32,525 nt of DNA, from positions 1 through 32,525 of the forward strand of contig JAKONK010000178.1 of the NCBI GenBank assembly GCA_022701985.1, written 5' to 3'. The translations under genes and the position numbers were made by a program. Every line of letters begins with the position of its first letter. Position 1 is the first letter of the stretch. Shown piece after piece: positions 14,725 to 23,747 of this stretch. Under the pieces are notes generated by a model. It was not told the origin of the DNA. It made no database searches and saw only the letters and a list, made by a program, of their open reading frames with translations. Source of the DNA: Actinomycetales bacterium (GTDB lineage: Bacteria; Actinomycetota; Actinomycetes; Actinomycetales; Quadrisphaeraceae).

Positions 14725-14934
14725 GTGATGCCGATGCCCGAGGGCGTGCCCGCGTGGCTGGTCGCCGTCGTCCCCGTCGCCGTCCTCGCCGTCCTGGTGG
14801 TCAACCTGGTGGTGCGCAGCCGGCGCGGGGAGTTCGGGCGTGACGCCGGCGGTCGGCGCCGCGCGCCGTGGCTCTGGCCGGTGCTCATCGCGGTCGGGGC
14901 GTTCGCCGTCCTGTCGCTCCTGACCCGCGGCTGA
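14725..14934 (+). CDS. Small two-helix membrane protein
   Basis: A 69-residue protein starting at GTG 14725 (or the ATG that follows it directly). It has two hydrophobic helices: residues 10-29 (AWLVAVVPVAVLAVLVVNLVV) and about 49-66 (LWPVLIAVGAFAVLSLL). Between them is a basic loop SRRGEFGRDAGGRRRAPW, which places that loop in the cytoplasm and both ends outside. No family is recognised. It ends 74 nt before the molybdopterin oxidoreductase on the same strand. That gene has its own leaderless promoter, so common transcription is possible but not required. Confidence 0.55.
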   Translation: MMPMPEGVPAWLVAVVPVAVLAVLVVNLVVRSRRGEFGRDAGGRRRAPWLWPVLIAVGAFAVLSLLTRG

Positions 14935-14996
14935 CGCACACCTCCGCCCGGGGCGCGCGAGGGGGTGAGCGGGTGCGGAGCCCGACCCCGTGGACG

Positions 14997-15002
14997 TACT
15001 GT
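14997..15002 (+). promoter_or_regulatory. Leaderless -10 element TACTGT
   Basis: TACTGT is followed by 6 nt and the GTG at 15009, which decides the start of the molybdopterin oxidoreductase. No Shine-Dalgarno is present. Confidence 0.6.
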
Positions 15003-15008
15003 CGACGC

Positions 15009-17435
15009 GTGGCGACGAAGCTCCCCTGGCCGATCCCCGTCCGCACCGGCGCTCCCGTGGACGACGTCGACGACGCGCACCTGAGGGTCACCCCGCCGCA
15101 CCACGCCGCCGCCGGGGCCACCGCGGTCGCCGTCGCCCTGCGCCACGGCGTCGAGCAGATGGGGCCGGTGCGGACCGCCCAGACCCTGCTGAAGCTGAAC
15201 CAGGTCGACGGCTTCGACTGCCAGGGCTGCGCCTGGCCGGACCCCGACCCCGAGCACCGCCACACCGCGGAGTTCTGCGAGAACGGCGCCAAGGCCGTGG
15301 CCGAGGAGGCCACCCGCCGCCGCGTCACCCGCGAGTTCTGGGCCGCGCACTCCCTCACCGAGCTGTCCGGCCGCACCGACTACTGGCTGGGGCAGCAGGG
15401 CCGCCTCACCGAGCCCGTGGTGCGCCGCCCCGGGTCCGACCACTACGAGCCCATCAGCTACGACGAGGCGTTCACCCTCATCGCCGAGCAGCTCCGCTCC
15501 CTGCCGACGGCCGACGCCGCGGCGTTCTACACCTCGGGGCGCACCTCGAACGAGGCGGCGTTCGCCTACCAGCTGTTCGTGCGCGCCTACGGCACCAACA
15601 ACCTGCCCGACTGCTCCAACATGTGCCACGAGTCGACGTCGGTGGCGCTCGCGCAGACGATCGGCATCGGCAAGGGCAGCGTCCACCTCGAGGACTTCTA
15701 CGACACCGACCTGATCATCGTGGCGGGGCAGAACCCCGGCACGAACCACCCGCGGATGCTCTCGGCGCTGGAGACGGCGAAGAAGAACGGCGCGAAGATC
15801 ATCTCGGTCAACCCGCTGCCCGAGGCGGGGCTGATGGGCTTCAAGAACCCGCAGAAGCCCAAGGGCATGCTCATCGGCGAGCGCCTGTCCGACCTGCACC
15901 TTCCGATCCGGTCCAACGGAGACCTGGCCCTGTTCCAGTGGTTCGGGCGCGCCGTCCTCGAGGCCGGCCGCATCGACACGGCCTTCGTCGGCGAGCGCAC
16001 CACCGGGTTCGACGCGTGGGCCGAGCACGTGCGCCGGCTCGACGTCGCCGACGTCATCAGCGCCACCGGACTGACGCGCGAGCAGCTCGACGAGGCCGCG
16101 GCGCTCGTCGTCGCCTCCCCGCGCTTCATCACCTGCTGGGCCATGGGCATCACCCAGCACAAGAACGCCGTCGGCACCATCAAGGAGATCACCAACCTCC
16201 ACCTGGCCACCGGTGCCATCGGCGTCCCCGGCGCGGGCCTGTGCCCGGTGCGCGGCCACTCCAACGTCCAGGGCGACCGCACCATGGGCATCTGGGAACG
16301 CCCCCCGCAGCACTTCCTCGACCGGCTGCGCGACGAGTTCGGCTTCGAGCCGCCGCGCGAGCACGGCCACGACGTCGTCGACACCATCCGCGGCATGCGC
16401 GACGGGCACGTCCGCTTCTTCATGGGGATGGGCGGCAACTTCCTGCAGGCCGCGCCCGACACCGCCGCCACCGAGCGGGCGCTGGAGAACTGCGCGATGA
16501 CGGTGCAGGTCTCGACCAAGCTCAACCGCTCGCACGCCGTCGCGGGCGAGACCGCGATCGTGCTGCCGACGCTGGGCCGCACCGAGCGCGACTCGCGCGG
16601 CGCCGGCCCGCAGGTCCGGGAGCAGTTCGTCACCGTCGAGGACTCGATGTCGATGGTGCACGCCAGCCGCGGCCGGCTCGCACCGCCGGCGCCCGGGGTG
16701 CTCTCGGAGGTCTCGATCATCTCCGGCATCGCCGCCGCGACCCTCCACGGCCGCTCCGACGCCACCGGTGAGATCGACTGGGCCGGCTTCGCCCAGGACT
16801 ACTCCACGATCCGGAACCGCATCGCGACGGTGGTGGCGGGCTGCGACGACTACGACGCCAAGGTCCGCCGCCCCGGCGGCTTCCAGCTGCCGCACCCCCC
16901 GCGCGACTCCCGCACCTTCGACCTGCCGGACGGCCGCGCGGTCTTCACGGCGGTGCCGCTGGAGGTGCTGACCGTCGGCGACGACGAGCTGGTGCTGCAG
17001 ACGCTGCGCAGCCACGACCAGTACAACACCACGATCTACGGCCTGGACGACCGCTACCGCGGCATCCACCAGGGCCGTCGCGTGGTGTTCGTGAACGCCG
17101 ACGACGCCCGCGACCGCGAGCTCGCCGACGGTGACCTGGTCGACCTCGTGGGTGTCTGGGAGGACGACGCCGAGCGCGTCGCCCCCGCCTTCCGGGTGGT
17201 CGTCTACGACACCCCCCGCGGGTGCGCCGCGGCCTACTACCCCGAGACCAACGCCCTGGTGCCGCTGGACTCCCAGGCGGACCACAGCGGGACGCCGACG
17301 TCGAAGGGCGTGGTCATCACGCTCCGCCGGGCCCTCCCGGCCGGAGCCGGGGCCGCGTCCGGGGCCAGCGCGGCCTCGAGCAGCGACGCGGGCGACCACC
17401 CTAAGGACCCGGTGCAGCCCCATCACCTGAGCTGA
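15009..17435 (+). CDS. FdhF/YdeP-family molybdopterin oxidoreductase
   Basis: An 808-residue molybdopterin enzyme related to formate dehydrogenase alpha subunits, closest in layout to E. coli YdeP. Near the N-terminus FDCQGCAWPDP (C71, C74) and EFCENGAKA (C90) replace the usual four-cysteine 4Fe-4S motif. LPDCSNMCHEST holds the likely molybdenum-ligand Cys. Further blocks: LIIVAGQNPGTNHPRML, ISVNPLPEAGL, WAMGITQHKNAV, GHSNVQGDRTMGIWE, FFMGMGGNFLQAAPD, NRSHAVAGETAIVLPTLGRTERD. The C-terminal domain contains LRSHDQYNTTIYGLDDRYRG. YdeP affects acid resistance in E. coli; its substrate is unknown. No electron-transfer subunit is adjacent. The cytochrome bd genes lie just beyond, convergent, with a 12-nt gap. 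Confidence 0.93.
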   Translation: MATKLPWPIPVRTGAPVDDVDDAHLRVTPPHHAAAGATAVAVALRHGVEQMGPVRTAQTLLKLNQVDGFDCQGCAWPDPDPEHRHTAEFCENGAKAVAEEATRRRVTREFWAAHSLTELSGRTDYWLGQQGRLTEPVVRRPGSDHYEPISYDEAFTLIAEQLRSLPTADAAAFYTSGRTSNEAAFAYQLFVRAYGTNNLPDCSNMCHESTSVALAQTIGIGKGSVHLEDFYDTDLIIVAGQNPGTNHPRMLSALETAKKNGAKIISVNPLPEAGLMGFKNPQKPKGMLIGERLSDLHLPIRSNGDLALFQWFGRAVLEAGRIDTAFVGERTTGFDAWAEHVRRLDVADVISATGLTREQLDEAAALVVASPRFITCWAMGITQHKNAVGTIKEITNLHLATGAIGVPGAGLCPVRGHSNVQGDRTMGIWERPPQHFLDRLRDEFGFEPPREHGHDVVDTIRGMRDGHVRFFMGMGGNFLQAAPDTAATERALENCAMTVQVSTKLNRSHAVAGETAIVLPTLGRTERDSRGAGPQVREQFVTVEDSMSMVHASRGRLAPPAPGVLSEVSIISGIAAATLHGRSDATGEIDWAGFAQDYSTIRNRIATVVAGCDDYDAKVRRPGGFQLPHPPRDSRTFDLPDGRAVFTAVPLEVLTVGDDELVLQTLRSHDQYNTTIYGLDDRYRGIHQGRRVVFVNADDARDRELADGDLVDLVGVWEDDAERVAPAFRVVVYDTPRGCAAAYYPETNALVPLDSQADHSGTPTSKGVVITLRRALPAGAGAASGASAASSSDAGDHPKDPVQPHHLS

Positions 17436-17447
17436 GCTCCACCGCGG

Positions 17448-20400
17448 TCACTGCCGGGGAGCGAGGGCCCCACCGAGGTCGATGACGGCGTCGCACCGGT
17501 CGACGCCCTCGAGCCGGTGGGTCAGGAGCAGGACGCCGGGGCGGTGCCCGCGGTCGTCCTGCCCCAGCAGGTCCGCGACCAGGGCCTCGGCCGTCGGCCC
17601 GTCAAGACCCTCGGTGGGCTCGTCGAGCACGAGGACGTCGGGTCGGGGCAGCAGCGCGCGGGCCGCCGCGAGCCGGCGCCGCTCTCCGCCGCTGACGGTG
17701 GAGCCGCCGTCGCCGAGCCACGTGTCGAGGCCGTCGGGCAGGCGGTCCAGCCAGTCACCCAGGCGGACGCGGTGGAGCACCGCGACCAGGTCGGCGTCAC
17801 CCGCCTCCGGGGACGCCAGCAGCAGGTTGGCGCGCAGCGTGGTCGCGAAGAGGTGCTCGGTGGCCTCGCTGACCAGACCGACCCGGCGGCGCACGGCGGC
17901 GGGGTCGAGCTCGCGCACGTCCACCCCACCGAGGGCCACCGTGCCGGCGCGGGGGTCGAGCAGGCGCGCGACCACGGCACCGAGGGTCGACTTGCCCGAG
18001 CCCGACGGTCCCATGACCGCCACCCGCTCGCCGGGGGCGAGGTCGAGGTCGAGCCCGTCGAGGGCGGGCGGGCGCAGCGGGTCCCAGCCGGCGACCAGAC
18101 CGCGCACGGTGAGCGCAGCGCCCACGGGCACCTCGCCGCTGCGGCTCGGAGGCTGCTCGTCGACCGACGGCGGCTGCTGCGCCACCGCGGCCAGGCGGCG
18201 CACCGCGGCGCGCGAGCGCTCGCGCGCCACCGCGGCGTCCACCAGCCCGAGCACCGGCTCCCCCAGGGCCAGCACCACCAGGACGGCGACGGCCGCTCCC
18301 TCGGCGCCCAGGCGGCCCGCGGTGACGGCCACCAGCGCGCCGACGGCAGCACCGACCACTGCGAGGCCGGCTCCCAGGTGCGCCACCGCGGTGGCCGTCC
18401 CCGCGCCCCCGGCAGCGCGGACCTCCGCGGCGGCGAGGTCGCGGCCGCGGGCGCGGGGCACCGCGAGCGCGGTCCGGGCGCCCGCGGCGCCGGCGCGGGC
18501 GGCGAGCTCGTCGACGGCGTCGACCGTCTCGACCGCGGCGTCCGCGAGCGCGGCGCGCTCGGTGGCCAGTCCCTCGTCGGTGCGGCGGGCGCTGCGGGCT
18601 GCCAGTGCGGGTGCGACGAGCACGGCCAGCACCAGGCCGACCACCGCCCCCAGCGCAGCCAGCGGGTCGACGACCGCCACGACGCCCGCGACCACCACGA
18701 CGGCGGCCAGCGCCGCAGCCGCGGGCAGCCGCCCGCGCAGCAGCCCGTCGAGGCGGGCGTCGACGTCGCCGACGAGCCGAGTGAGCAGGTCGCCGCGGCG
18801 CAGCAGCCCGGGCCCCGGCACGCGGGGCACGAGGTCGGCGAGCACCTGCGAGCGCCAGCCGGCGAGGCGGCGCAGCGCGACCTCGTGGGAGGCGAGGCGC
18901 TCGAGGTAGCGCAGGAGCGGCCGGGCGACGGCGCTCCCCCGGACGGTGACGACGGCGGCCGACAGCGTCAGCACAGGCGGCAGGTTCGAGGCGCGCACCA
19001 GGAGCCAGGTGGCGGCGGTGGTCAGCGCTGCGCCGGCGACCCACGAGGCCGCGCCGAGGACGACGGCGGTGCCGGGGCGGCGCCCCAGACCCCAGAACCA
19101 CCCCACCTCCCGTCCGTGATCATGGACTCCACGCACAGGTTCCTCGTGATCATGGACGCTGCGCACGCCGCTGTGCACGAAGTCCATGATCACGGGCGGG
19201 GAGGGGGCCGCGGGGGGCGTCACCGCGACGGTCCTGTCGACGGCCGCCAGCAGGGCCGGCCGGTGCGCCGCCACGAGGACCGCGCTCCCGGCGTCGGCGG
19301 CTGACCGCAGCGCAGCCACCACCCGGGACTCTGCGGCGGTGTCGAGGTGCGCGGTCGGCTCGTCGAGCAGCAGCACCACCGGCCGCCTCCGCGCCGCCCG
19401 CAGCACCCGCGCCAGGGCCAGGCGCTGGCGCTGGCCGGTCGAGAGGCCCGCGGCGCGCTCCCCCACCGGGGTGCCCAGCCCCGCCGGCAGCGCCTCCACC
19501 TCGGCGCGCAGCCCGACCAGCTCCAGGGCGCTCAGCAGCTCGGCCTCGGCGGGGCCGGTGCCGGTGCCGGCGGGCACGCCGTCGTCGTCCTGCGGCAGCT
19601 CGCTGTCGAGCAGGAGCGCGTCGCGGACGGTGCGGGCGTGCGGCAGCAGCGGGTCCTGGGTGAGCAGCAGCACCTCGCCGGTCGAGCCCACCGAGCCGGC
19701 GGCCAGGGGCTGCACCCCGGCGAGGGCGCGGAGCAGCGTCGTCTTGCCCGCACCCGACGGTCCCTGGAGCGCGACGACCTCACCGCCGCGCACGTCCACG
19801 GCGTCGAGGGCGAGGGCGTCGACGGAGCGCCCGGCGTGCCGCACGCGCAGCCCACTGCCGCTCACGGACGGTGCAGCCTCGGTGACTCCACGGGCCGGAG
19901 TCCCATGATCACGGTCGGGGGCGGGAGGGAGGGGGGAGGTGAGGACGGCGTCGACCTCGGCCACCACGGCAGCGGCGTCGGCGGAGGCGTGGAAGCGCGC
20001 CCCCACCTCCCGCAGCGGCCGGTACGCCTCGGGCGCGAGCAGGATCACGAGCAGCGCGGTGGCCAGCGGCATCGTGCCCGCTGCCACGCGCAGCCCCGTC
20101 TCGACGGCGACCAGCCCCACCGACAGCGTGCCGACGAGGTCCAGCGCCGTCGACGACAGGAACGCCACCCGCAGCACGCGCAGGGTCGCCTCGCGGTGCC
20201 GCTCGGTGGTGGCGGCCACCTCGCCGACCTGCCGCTGCGCGCGCCCGTGCACCCGCAGCAGCGCCAGCCCGCGCACGACGTCGAGGAAGTGACCGGCGAG
20301 CCGGGCACCCTCGAGCACGCGGTCGGCGGCCCGGCGCTGGGTGGCCCACCCGATGAGGACCGCGAAGACCGGCACCAGCGGGAGCGTGACGAGCACCAGC

Positions 20401-21026
20401 AGCGCCGAGCGCCAGTCGACGGCGAGCAGCACCAGCACCACCACCGGCGGCATGAGCACGCCGACCACGAGGGAGGGCAGGTAGCCGGAGAACCAGGGCC
20501 GCAGCGCGTCGAGCCCGGCGCTTCCCCCGCCGGCGCTGCCCCCGGGGCCGCTCGTCGCCGCCACCAGGGCGCGCAGCCGGCCCGCGCCGTGCGCGGCGAC
20601 CCACGCCGGGCCGCGCCGCAGCGCGGCCTCGAGCACCGCCGTGCGCAGCTCCTCCACGGCGAGCGACCCGGCGCGCGCCGACAGCACGGACTCCGTCCGC
20701 GCCAGCAGCGCCCGCGCGGCGAACGCCACCGCGAGGACGCCCAGCGGCAGCCCCACCCCACCGGCCACCCCACCGACCACCCCACCGGCCCAGGCGGGCA
20801 GGCCGTACCCGGCGGGTGACGGCGAGGCCCCGTCGCGCGCAGCCACCACGAGCCCGACGACCACCCCGGTCACCGCAGCGGCGACGAGCAGCGTGACGAG
20901 CACCTGCGCGGCCCCCACGAGCACCAGGCCCGCCACGGGACGCCGGGCGGCGCGGGCGTGGCGCAGCAGCCGCGGGTCGACGGGGCCGCGGGCGGTGGAG
21001 CGGGGGCGGTCAGCGCCCATGGTCAC
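17448..21026 (-). CDS. cydDC: Fused CydD-CydC thiol reductant ABC exporter
   Basis: A 1192-residue fusion of both halves of the heterodimeric exporter of cysteine and glutathione-type thiols needed for cytochrome bd assembly. CydD half: membrane domain (about 30-345), Walker A GPSGAGKTT (about 423), signature LSTGQRQRLALARV, Walker B VVLLLDEPTAHLD. CydC half: membrane domain (about 650-900), Walker A GPSGSGKSTL (about 1008), signature VSGGERRRLAAARAL, Walker B VLVLDEPTEGLDG. Fusion is normal in actinobacteria. Unusual: dispersed-repeat DNA is translated in frame at the CydD TMD-NBD linker (PDRDHG, about 369-376) and at the CydD/CydC junction (about 609-641, with two VHDH copies). It is last in the cydA-cydB-cydDC operon, starting 21 nt after cydB. 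GTG 21026 or ATG 21020 may start it. Confidence 0.93.
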   Translation of the reverse strand: MTMGADRPRSTARGPVDPRLLRHARAARRPVAGLVLVGAAQVLVTLLVAAAVTGVVVGLVVAARDGASPSPAGYGLPAWAGGVVGGVAGGVGLPLGVLAVAFAARALLARTESVLSARAGSLAVEELRTAVLEAALRRGPAWVAAHGAGRLRALVAATSGPGGSAGGGSAGLDALRPWFSGYLPSLVVGVLMPPVVVLVLLAVDWRSALLVLVTLPLVPVFAVLIGWATQRRAADRVLEGARLAGHFLDVVRGLALLRVHGRAQRQVGEVAATTERHREATLRVLRVAFLSSTALDLVGTLSVGLVAVETGLRVAAGTMPLATALLVILLAPEAYRPLREVGARFHASADAAAVVAEVDAVLTSPLPPAPDRDHGTPARGVTEAAPSVSGSGLRVRHAGRSVDALALDAVDVRGGEVVALQGPSGAGKTTLLRALAGVQPLAAGSVGSTGEVLLLTQDPLLPHARTVRDALLLDSELPQDDDGVPAGTGTGPAEAELLSALELVGLRAEVEALPAGLGTPVGERAAGLSTGQRQRLALARVLRAARRRPVVLLLDEPTAHLDTAAESRVVAALRSAADAGSAVLVAAHRPALLAAVDRTVAVTPPAAPSPPVIMDFVHSGVRSVHDHEEPVRGVHDHGREVGWFWGLGRRPGTAVVLGAASWVAGAALTTAATWLLVRASNLPPVLTLSAAVVTVRGSAVARPLLRYLERLASHEVALRRLAGWRSQVLADLVPRVPGPGLLRRGDLLTRLVGDVDARLDGLLRGRLPAAAALAAVVVVAGVVAVVDPLAALGAVVGLVLAVLVAPALAARSARRTDEGLATERAALADAAVETVDAVDELAARAGAAGARTALAVPRARGRDLAAAEVRAAGGAGTATAVAHLGAGLAVVGAAVGALVAVTAGRLGAEGAAVAVLVVLALGEPVLGLVDAAVARERSRAAVRRLAAVAQQPPSVDEQPPSRSGEVPVGAALTVRGLVAGWDPLRPPALDGLDLDLAPGERVAVMGPSGSGKSTLGAVVARLLDPRAGTVALGGVDVRELDPAAVRRRVGLVSEATEHLFATTLRANLLLASPEAGDADLVAVLHRVRLGDWLDRLPDGLDTWLGDGGSTVSGGERRRLAAARALLPRPDVLVLDEPTEGLDGPTAEALVADLLGQDDRGHRPGVLLLTHRLEGVDRCDAVIDLGGALAPRQ
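19114..19194. repeat. Dispersed CGTGATCATGGA repeat, triple copy inside cydDC
   Basis: Three copies of the core: CCGTGATCATGGACTCC (19114-19130), CGTGATCATGGAC (19145-19157) and its inverse GTCCATGATCACG (19182-19194). The last two form a perfect 13-bp inverted repeat with a 24-nt spacer rich in GTGCAC/GCGCAC. Related copies are at 19884, 29750 and 32031. It is AT-rich compared with its surroundings. Confidence 0.85.
19884..19930. repeat. Dispersed repeat copy in the CydD linker
   Basis: CCCATGATCACGGTCGGGGGCGGG (in two parts: CCCATGATCACGG at 19902-19914, then TCGGGGGCGGG) matches the copy at 29782-29800. A 6-bp hairpin GACTCC/GGAGTC (19884-19889, 19897-19902) precedes it. On the coding strand it reads PDRDHG, like the copy at 32031. 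Confidence 0.75.
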
Positions 21027-21047
21027 GGAGGCGGAGCTCGGCGGGCA

Positions 21048-22082
21048 TCACGAGGTGGCGACGCGCTCGCTGGTGACGCGACGGCGGAAGACCCAGTACG
21101 ACCACACCTGGTAGACCACCACACCCGGCACGGCGACCGCCCCGAAGGCGGTGATCAGCTGCAGCGCGGCGGGGGTCGCGGCGGCGCCCTCGCGGGTGAG
21201 CGACGCGGCCGGGTCGAGGGTGCTGGGCAGCACCACGTCACCGTTCGCGAGCAGCACGGCGACGACCACACCCGCCACCAGCAGCGACGCGACGGTGAAG
21301 GCCGAGCCCTCACGGCCCAGCCGCACCGCCAGGGCGACGACGACGGCGGCGCCGGCCACCAGCGCCCCGAGTGCGACGAGGCTCACGGACACCGCGTCAG
21401 CACCGGTCAGGCCGACCACCGCGACGACGGCACCGAGCCCGACGACGGCGGCCGAGGCCCCGGCGGCGACGCGGTGCGCGCGGACGCGGACCGGACCGGT
21501 GGTGCGCAGCGCCAGGAACGCGGCGCCCAGCAGCACCGACAGCACGAGCCCCGCGACAGCGCCGAACGCGGCCTCGGGGGTCAGCAGGGGCGCGACGGTC
21601 CGCGACAGCCCGGACGCGAGGCCGGGCTGCGCGACCACCTCGCCGTCGGCGCCCAGGGCCAGCCCGCGGACGAAGACCGACAGCAGGGCGCCCCAGAGCG
21701 CGACGACGCCGGCCGAGCACACCGCCAGCACCACCTCGCAGCGTCGCCGCCACACCGGGTCGGAGTGCTTGGCGCGGAACTCCAGCGCCACGCCGCGCCC
21801 GGCGAGGAGCAGCAGCACCCCGACCATCGGCAGGTACGTGCCGCTCAGCAGCGCGGCGTACCAGGCGGGGAAGGCGGCGTAGGTGACGCCGACGGCGGCC
21901 ACCAACCAGACCTCGTTGCCGTCCCAGAACGGGCCGATGGTCTTCAGGGCGGCGCCGCGCTCGTGCTCGTCGCGCCCGATGAGGGGGGTGAGCACACCGA
22001 CGCCGAAGTCGAAGCCCTCGAGGGTGAAGAACAGCACCCAGCACAGGACGACGAGGGCGAACCAGACGGTGACGAGGTCCAC
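21048..22082 (-). CDS. cydB: Cytochrome bd oxidase subunit II
   Basis: A 344-residue membrane protein of full family length. The start MDLVTVWFALVVLCWVLFFTLEGFDFGVG is the CydB signature (the FxLEGFDFGVG block). Next come GPFWDGNEVWLVAAVGVTYAAFPAWYA and LEFRAKHSD, both highly conserved. About nine hydrophobic segments follow, ending VYQVWSYWVFRRRV. It pairs with CydA to form the quinol oxidase that reduces oxygen to water with high affinity and no proton pumping. The GTG at 22082 begins the conserved N-terminus. It lies 32 nt after cydA, so the genes are co-transcribed. Confidence 0.96.
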   Translation of the reverse strand: MDLVTVWFALVVLCWVLFFTLEGFDFGVGVLTPLIGRDEHERGAALKTIGPFWDGNEVWLVAAVGVTYAAFPAWYAALLSGTYLPMVGVLLLLAGRGVALEFRAKHSDPVWRRRCEVVLAVCSAGVVALWGALLSVFVRGLALGADGEVVAQPGLASGLSRTVAPLLTPEAAFGAVAGLVLSVLLGAAFLALRTTGPVRVRAHRVAAGASAAVVGLGAVVAVVGLTGADAVSVSLVALGALVAGAAVVVALAVRLGREGSAFTVASLLVAGVVVAVLLANGDVVLPSTLDPAASLTREGAAATPAALQLITAFGAVAVPGVVVYQVWSYWVFRRRVTSERVATS

Positions 22083-22114
22083 GGTCTCTGCTCTCCAGTC
22101 AGCCGGTCAGGGGG

Positions 22115-23671
22115 TCAGTAGCTGGGCACGACGGCGCGCGGCGCAGCCGGGGAGGTCTCGGACGCACCCTCCCCGTCGCCCCCCGCAGAGGCCGGCGGGG
22201 CGGACCGCACCGGCGGGTCGGCGAGGTCCTGCGCCACGAGGTGCTTCACCAGCCGCAGCCACACCACGGCGAGCACGCCGTACACGGCGGTGAACGCGGC
22301 GAGGCTCAGCCACGCCTCCCCCGCCGTCAGGCCGGGCGAGACGCCGTCCTTCGTGAGCGTCAGGCCGAACGCGAGCCACGGCTGGCGGGCGGTCTCGGTG
22401 AAGACCCACCCGGCGGTGCCGGCCGCGGCGGGCAGCAGCGGGAGCGTCGGCAGCATCCGCAGCGAGAGCTGCACGAGCGGGCGGGGGAAGAGGCGCTGGC
22501 TCATGAACGGGAGGGCGCTGGCCCTCGGCTCGCGCGGGTCGAGGCCGGAGCGGGTGAGCCACAGGTACACGCCGGCGACGAGGGCGGCGAGCAGCCCGAT
22601 GGTGATCATGGCGCGGAACGACCAGTAGGCCAGCGGGATCACCGGCACGTAGTCGCCCGGGCCGTAGGTGGCCGTGTACTGGGCCTGCAGGTCGTCGATG
22701 CCCTGGACGGTGGAGCCGAAGTCGCCGGTGGCCAGGAACGAGAGCAGGTACGGCAGCTCGACGCTGAAGACCGGGCGGGAGCCGTCGAGGCTGCCGATGG
22801 TCAGCAGGCTGAAGGGGGCGCCGGTCGTCGTCGTGTAGAGCGCCTCGGCGGCGGCCATCTTCATGGGCTGCACCGACGTCATGACCTTGCCGAGGACGTC
22901 GCCGGTGAGGGCGGTGGCCAGGCCGCCGGCCACGGTCGTCCAGGCACCGAGGCGGGCGAGGCCGGCGAAGGCGCGCTGGTCGGGGTCGACGGCACGGGCC
23001 TGCGGCGACCCGGCCGCCCCGGCCGGCGCAGGACCGATCCAGCGGCGCCAGGAGCCGATGGAGAGCAGCAGCGCGCCGCCGAGCATCGCGGCACCGGCGA
23101 TGGTGTGCGGGAACGTCGCGAAGAGCACGGGGTTGGTCATCAGCTCGGCGAAGCTCGTGAGCTGGGCGCGGCCGGTGACCGGGTCGAGCCCGTAGGCGAC
23201 CGGGTGCTGCATGAAGGAGTTGGCGCCGAGGATGACGTAGGCGCTGATCAGGGTGCCGACCGCCACCACCCAGATGGTGGCGAGGTGCACCAGGCGCGGC
23301 AGGCGGTCCCAGCCGAAGAACCACAGGCCCAGGAAGGTCGCCTCGAGGAAGAAGGCGAGCATGCCCTCGATGGCGAGGGTGGGGCCGAAGACGTCGCCGT
23401 AGAACCGCGCGAAGGCGCTCCAGCCCATGCCGAACTGGAACTCCTGCACGAGGCCGGTGACGACGCCGACGGCGAAGGTCACCAGCAGCAGCTTGCCCAC
23501 CAGCAGGGTGGAGCGGCGCAGGCGCTGGGCGCGGGCCGGGTCGCGGGTGAGCACGGACGCCGTCTGCAGCCCGGCCGTCAGCGACGCGAGGCTGATGGAC
23601 AGGGGCACGAAGAGGTAGTGGTAGATCGTCACGACGGCGAACTGGAGGCGGGTCACGTCCACGACGTCCAT
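22115..23671 (-). CDS. cydA: Cytochrome bd oxidase subunit I
   Basis: A 518-residue subunit carrying the hemes and quinol site. Features: DVTRLQFAVVTIYHYLFVPLSI with the axial His18 (E. coli His19), GLVQEFQFGMGWSAFARFYGDVFG, EGMLAFFLEATFLGLWFFGWDRLP, the FPHTIAGAAMLGG histidine (b558 ligand), QPMKMAAAEALY, and GWVFTETARQPW. The quinol loop between is short, as in Gram-positive enzymes. The C-terminal tail (about 485-518) is Ala/Pro/Ser-rich and unconserved. I chose the ATG at 23671 (MDVVDVTRL); the frame continues 10 codons upstream into the operator region. BlaI-like sites lie immediately upstream, so expression may depend on the divergent BlaI protein. Confidence 0.96.
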   Translation of the reverse strand: MDVVDVTRLQFAVVTIYHYLFVPLSISLASLTAGLQTASVLTRDPARAQRLRRSTLLVGKLLLVTFAVGVVTGLVQEFQFGMGWSAFARFYGDVFGPTLAIEGMLAFFLEATFLGLWFFGWDRLPRLVHLATIWVVAVGTLISAYVILGANSFMQHPVAYGLDPVTGRAQLTSFAELMTNPVLFATFPHTIAGAAMLGGALLLSIGSWRRWIGPAPAGAAGSPQARAVDPDQRAFAGLARLGAWTTVAGGLATALTGDVLGKVMTSVQPMKMAAAEALYTTTTGAPFSLLTIGSLDGSRPVFSVELPYLLSFLATGDFGSTVQGIDDLQAQYTATYGPGDYVPVIPLAYWSFRAMITIGLLAALVAGVYLWLTRSGLDPREPRASALPFMSQRLFPRPLVQLSLRMLPTLPLLPAAAGTAGWVFTETARQPWLAFGLTLTKDGVSPGLTAGEAWLSLAAFTAVYGVLAVVWLRLVKHLVAQDLADPPVRSAPPASAGGDGEGASETSPAAPRAVVPSY

Positions 23672-23680
23672 GCCCTGAAC

Positions 23681-23713
23681 ACTACGCCGTGTAGTACTCA
23701 ACGCGTAGTACGC
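23681..23713. promoter_or_regulatory. BlaI-type operators between cydA and blaI
   Basis: ACTAC (23681-23685) and GTAGT (23691-23695) form one dyad with a 5-nt spacer. GCGTAGTACGC (23703-23713) is a near-palindrome with the same GTAGTA core. BlaI/MecI proteins bind TACTACA/TGTAGTA-type dyads. The sites are 10-42 nt from the cydA start and 41-73 nt from the blaI start. Confidence 0.6.
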
Positions 23714-23741
23714 GGACTGTCGTACTGGTCACACCGCGGGG

Positions 23742-23747
23742 TACCGT
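23742..23747 (+). promoter_or_regulatory. Leaderless -10 element TACCGT
   Basis: TACCGT is followed by 6 nt and the blaI ATG at 23754. There is no Shine-Dalgarno. Confidence 0.6.

Noticed and set aside
14421-17426. 1001-codon open frame on the minus strand
   Set aside because: Antisense shadow of the molybdopterin oxidoreductase; its translation is low-complexity His/Gly/Arg/Val-rich without family motifs.
22598-22616. TGATCATGG inside cydA as another dispersed-repeat copy
   Set aside because: It encodes conserved CydA residues (AMITIG) and lacks the GTGCGCAG neighbour and C-rich flank.
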